Shown: positions 61,708 to 64,000 of the stretch, piece after piece | Numbering within the stretch: the first letter of the stretch is position 1 | Layout: each line of letters opens with the position of its first letter | From: Parasitella parasitica | Taxonomy: Eukaryota; Mucoromycota; Mucoromycetes; Mucorales; Mucoraceae | Assembly (NCBI GenBank): GCA_025201805.1 | Contig: MU619272.1 | Coordinates: forward strand, 158,380-222,379 | Direction: 5' to 3' | DNA: 64,000 nt | Program-made: the position numbers and the translations under genes | Notes under the pieces: model-generated | The model's database searches: none | Told to the model about the DNA's origin: nothing | What the model saw: the letters and a program-made list of their open reading frames with translations, nothing else

Positions 61708-63397
61708 ATTTTTTATATAAGCGTAAGAGAGTTTTTTTTTCGGGGGTGTGGTAGAGATGAGAGGAGTTTGTATTCTTCTAGAGAATTTAAAAGTTGTTTT
61801 AAGTATGATTAACAAAAAAAAAAAAGGGTTTAGATGAAATAATCAAAGGGCTTATATAGTTTTTTCAATTCTTTGTATGACAAAGATTGTTTTGGTTTCG
61901 CGCCGATCTCCTCTCGGCACGTGGCAAAACATAGTTACAAAATGAAATGGGAAGGATAGTAGTATGACTATATAGACTTTAATCTCGAGACATGCACGGT
62001 TATTCATGCGATACATTCTCCAAATAGCGATATAAATAATATATGAGAATCCGTATGAATAGCGTCATATTGTCGTGGATTATCATAATTCCAAGGACCA
62101 AAGATCCAACTGAGTGAATCAGACATTTATCAACAATCAAATGAAACGGACACTCATTCGGCTTTAAAGGACCTAAGCTCCGATTTTATTTTCTATAAAT
62201 GTGATAGAACGTGTAATGTAACAATGAATGGACGAACTATCAAAGAGAGCATATAATATAGTGTATTTTTAGTTAATGCCACACAAATTTGTTAATTTTA
62301 ATTCAGTACAAATCCGCTGACATTTGATTTATTAAGAAGCATGATAGCCTTCTATCAACGCCACCCTACTTTTTGCTGCGCACATTGTAACGTTAATTTA
62401 TGACACAAGATCATGCAGACTCATTGTTCCAGTTTGATAGTTTAAAATTACAGTTGTTTATTGAATGAGATTATGTTTCATATTACTCAGCTTAAAAAAT
62501 TTCATAGGTTTTATTTGCTATTTAATCCTTATCATTTATTAGTATGAATTAATCCGATTTGGAGGTAAGCTGACTTGTTTTCTGCATTGCAGTTAAATGA
62601 TCAAGGAGGTCCAGATAAGGTGCCTTAGTTTACTGCGCCAAAATGATTCGACATGTTTCAAATAAAAAAAAGAGATTCTTGTCATAAAAATCAAGACGTG
62701 CTTTGTGTCACACATTTGTTAGGCGCATCCATTCATGCATCGTGGTATGGAGCAGAGGTAAGCGTATGTGAAATTGAACGATATAATTTAGCCAAAAGGA
62801 GGCTGGGCGCCAAACAAGTATAATGATATCTTGTTTACAGCTAGAAATCAGAGCTCCCTAAATGCAGATGCACAGCCCATTTATAGTTAGCAAACAGTAT
62901 TGTATATATTTTCTTTTCGATTTAACATTGCTTTATTTGTATAGCCTTGCCAAATGAAAGCCATTTATATATAGCTCACGCTGCATACCAATGTATTACG
63001 CATTGACAACAACATTCAAATGATTCTTATTGGCATCATCGTTTCGCGTTCGGCGTATATACATTTAATGCACGTTATTTACCTTAAGTACATTCACATC
63101 ATATCCGCATCTATCAAAAATGCGTGTAGATTGCATGTTCCTGTTTGCGTATATTTATTAGATGTGATATAAATGTGACTAATGCAGCGAAATCCAGACA
63201 TGTAATAAAACAACGTGTTTATGTAAAGGGCTCCTATATGTCCAGGTGGATCCAAGATATAATAATGCAACGCTTGGCCATATTTATGTACAAGATTTGC
63301 AATTGTAATATAAACTAAAGTCTAAGGTTCTGCGTGGCATTTTGATGAGACCCTTGATGGCATGTGTATATTTAAGGAAAACTTTCTACAGGATTCT
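61708..63397. other. 1.7 kb AT-rich region
   Basis: No coding exon recognised. It includes the upstream region of the microprotein gene. The part near 63100-63397 lies just downstream of the Fanzor-like ORF remnant, where an omega-RNA-like guide would be expected if one survives. I see no structure I can defend there. Confidence 0.45.
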
Positions 63398-64000
63398 TTA
63401 AATTAGGCAATCAGAACTTTTTTGTGGATGATTGAAAAAAGAGAAATGAGATATTTTAGTAATTAGGTTGGGCCAATTATATAAATGATTAAGATGAATT
63501 GCTTGTAATAATCTAAACCCTTTACGGGGTAGTCGTATTAATATGGTGATGTTCGAAGCGATGTTGGAGATGATGTTGGTGGTGGTGTGGGTGGTGATGT
63601 GGGTGGTATTGCGTTGGGGCTTGTAAAAGGACGTACATTCTTTCAAATTCCAGATTGATTCTGCAATGTTTATCATGTTCCTGGCTGCATTAACATCCCT
63701 CTGCCAAGGTTTGTGGTATCCATCCTCTCCACATGTTACTACGCTAACCCTTTGAATCGAGAAGTTTAGGCTTTATTCAAATTTTTATGAAGGCAGAAGC
63801 TGCAAATTTTTGAAGTTTTGAATTCATTGATAGTTAACGCTATCAGATCGTATTCAGTTTCTCTCTTCTTTAACGTTTGATAAAATTTACCAACCAAACC
63901 ACAGCGCAGACGCTTCAATTTTGCCAAATCTTTAGCGAAAGCGCAGTACCGAATATGATTGGAGCTTTGGTCTGATCATAGCTAAACTTGGCAGGTTTCC
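63398..64000 (-). pseudogene. Fanzor/TnpB-like RNA-guided nuclease, decayed, 5' part outside window
   Basis: The minus strand encodes the C-terminal third of a Fanzor-type (eukaryotic TnpB-like) nuclease. In order: KFSYDQTKAPIIFG (RuvC-II side), then LKRLRCGLVGKFYQTLKKRE and LIALTINEFKTSKICSFC with the first zinc-finger Cys pair, then KPKLLDSKG, then SVVTCGEDG and WQRDVNAARN, the RuvC-III block with its catalytic Asp. These pieces lie in different frames, with stops between them near 63740-63770 and around 63930, and no GT-AG intron fits. This copy is therefore broken. The second Cys pair is incomplete (CGED). A Thr/His-rich tail encoded by a GGTGGTG-type repeat runs to a stop at 63398. Confidence 0.85.

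Overview
The window is nuclear DNA of a filamentous fungus. The most likely group is Mucoromycota (a Mucor-like mould). The evidence is AT-rich intergenic DNA, many short introns of roughly 45-70 nt with GTAAGT-type donors and CAG/TAG acceptors, the standard genetic code, a full set of fungal housekeeping genes, and mobile-element types common in that group (Tc1/IS630-like transposase, non-LTR retrotransposon debris, a Fanzor-type nuclease relic). Species cannot be fixed from the sequence. Gene models were built by hand; for almost all of them every exon junction keeps the reading frame and the exon lengths add up to a multiple of three.

Layout. 1-501: one copy of a dispersed repeat whose partner is at 39391-39896. 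1.3-4.2 kb: a Bni4-like protein and the GPN3 GTPase (both minus). 6.3-13.8 kb: a peroxisomal-type long-chain acyl-CoA synthetase, a four-LIM protein and an Aurora kinase (all plus). 14.1-15.4 kb: a decayed Tc1/IS630-type transposase. 16.3-30.99 kb: the splicing helicase PRP5 (plus), then on the minus strand an EFM7-type methyltransferase, a HAD/SAK-domain protein, GSK3 kinase, a Sec12-type WD40 exchange factor, a 73-residue protein sharing a motif with the Bni4-like gene, and a REX-type RNA exonuclease. 31.2-35.7 kb: the autophagy scaffold ATG11 in 13 exons. 36.2-39.9 kb: a transposon graveyard (LINE fragment, other remnants, second copy of the dispersed repeat). 40.1-43.4 kb: RFC3 and a GATA factor. 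44.9-49.6 kb: an unrecognised gene, a Rab11/Ypt31 GTPase, a small Cys-rich wall or secreted-type protein, and the spliceosomal cyclophilin CWC27. 49.8-54.6 kb: a BAG6-like ubiquitin-fold protein and an LRR-type protein with an acidic tail. 55.6-59.5 kb: an ACAD10/11-type APH-fold kinase ending in SKL, the KEOPS subunit CGI121 and a four-finger C2H2 factor. 61.6 kb: a spliced 26-residue zinc-knuckle microprotein. The right edge (63.4-64.0 kb) holds the 3' part of a frameshifted Fanzor/TnpB-like nuclease.

Functional themes: mRNA splicing (PRP5, CWC27), cell-cycle and signalling kinases (Aurora, GSK3), membrane traffic and autophagy (Sec12, Rab11, ATG11), nucleic-acid maintenance (RFC3, REX exonuclease, CGI121) and peroxisomal lipid metabolism (an acyl-CoA synthetase ending AKL and an APH-fold kinase ending SKL). 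There is no operon logic; neighbours are independent genes, several arranged tail-to-tail with short shared 3' regions. The most unusual items are the Fanzor relic, the zinc-knuckle microprotein, the 67-nt T tract inside the Sec12 gene and the GPN3 start codon split by an intron.
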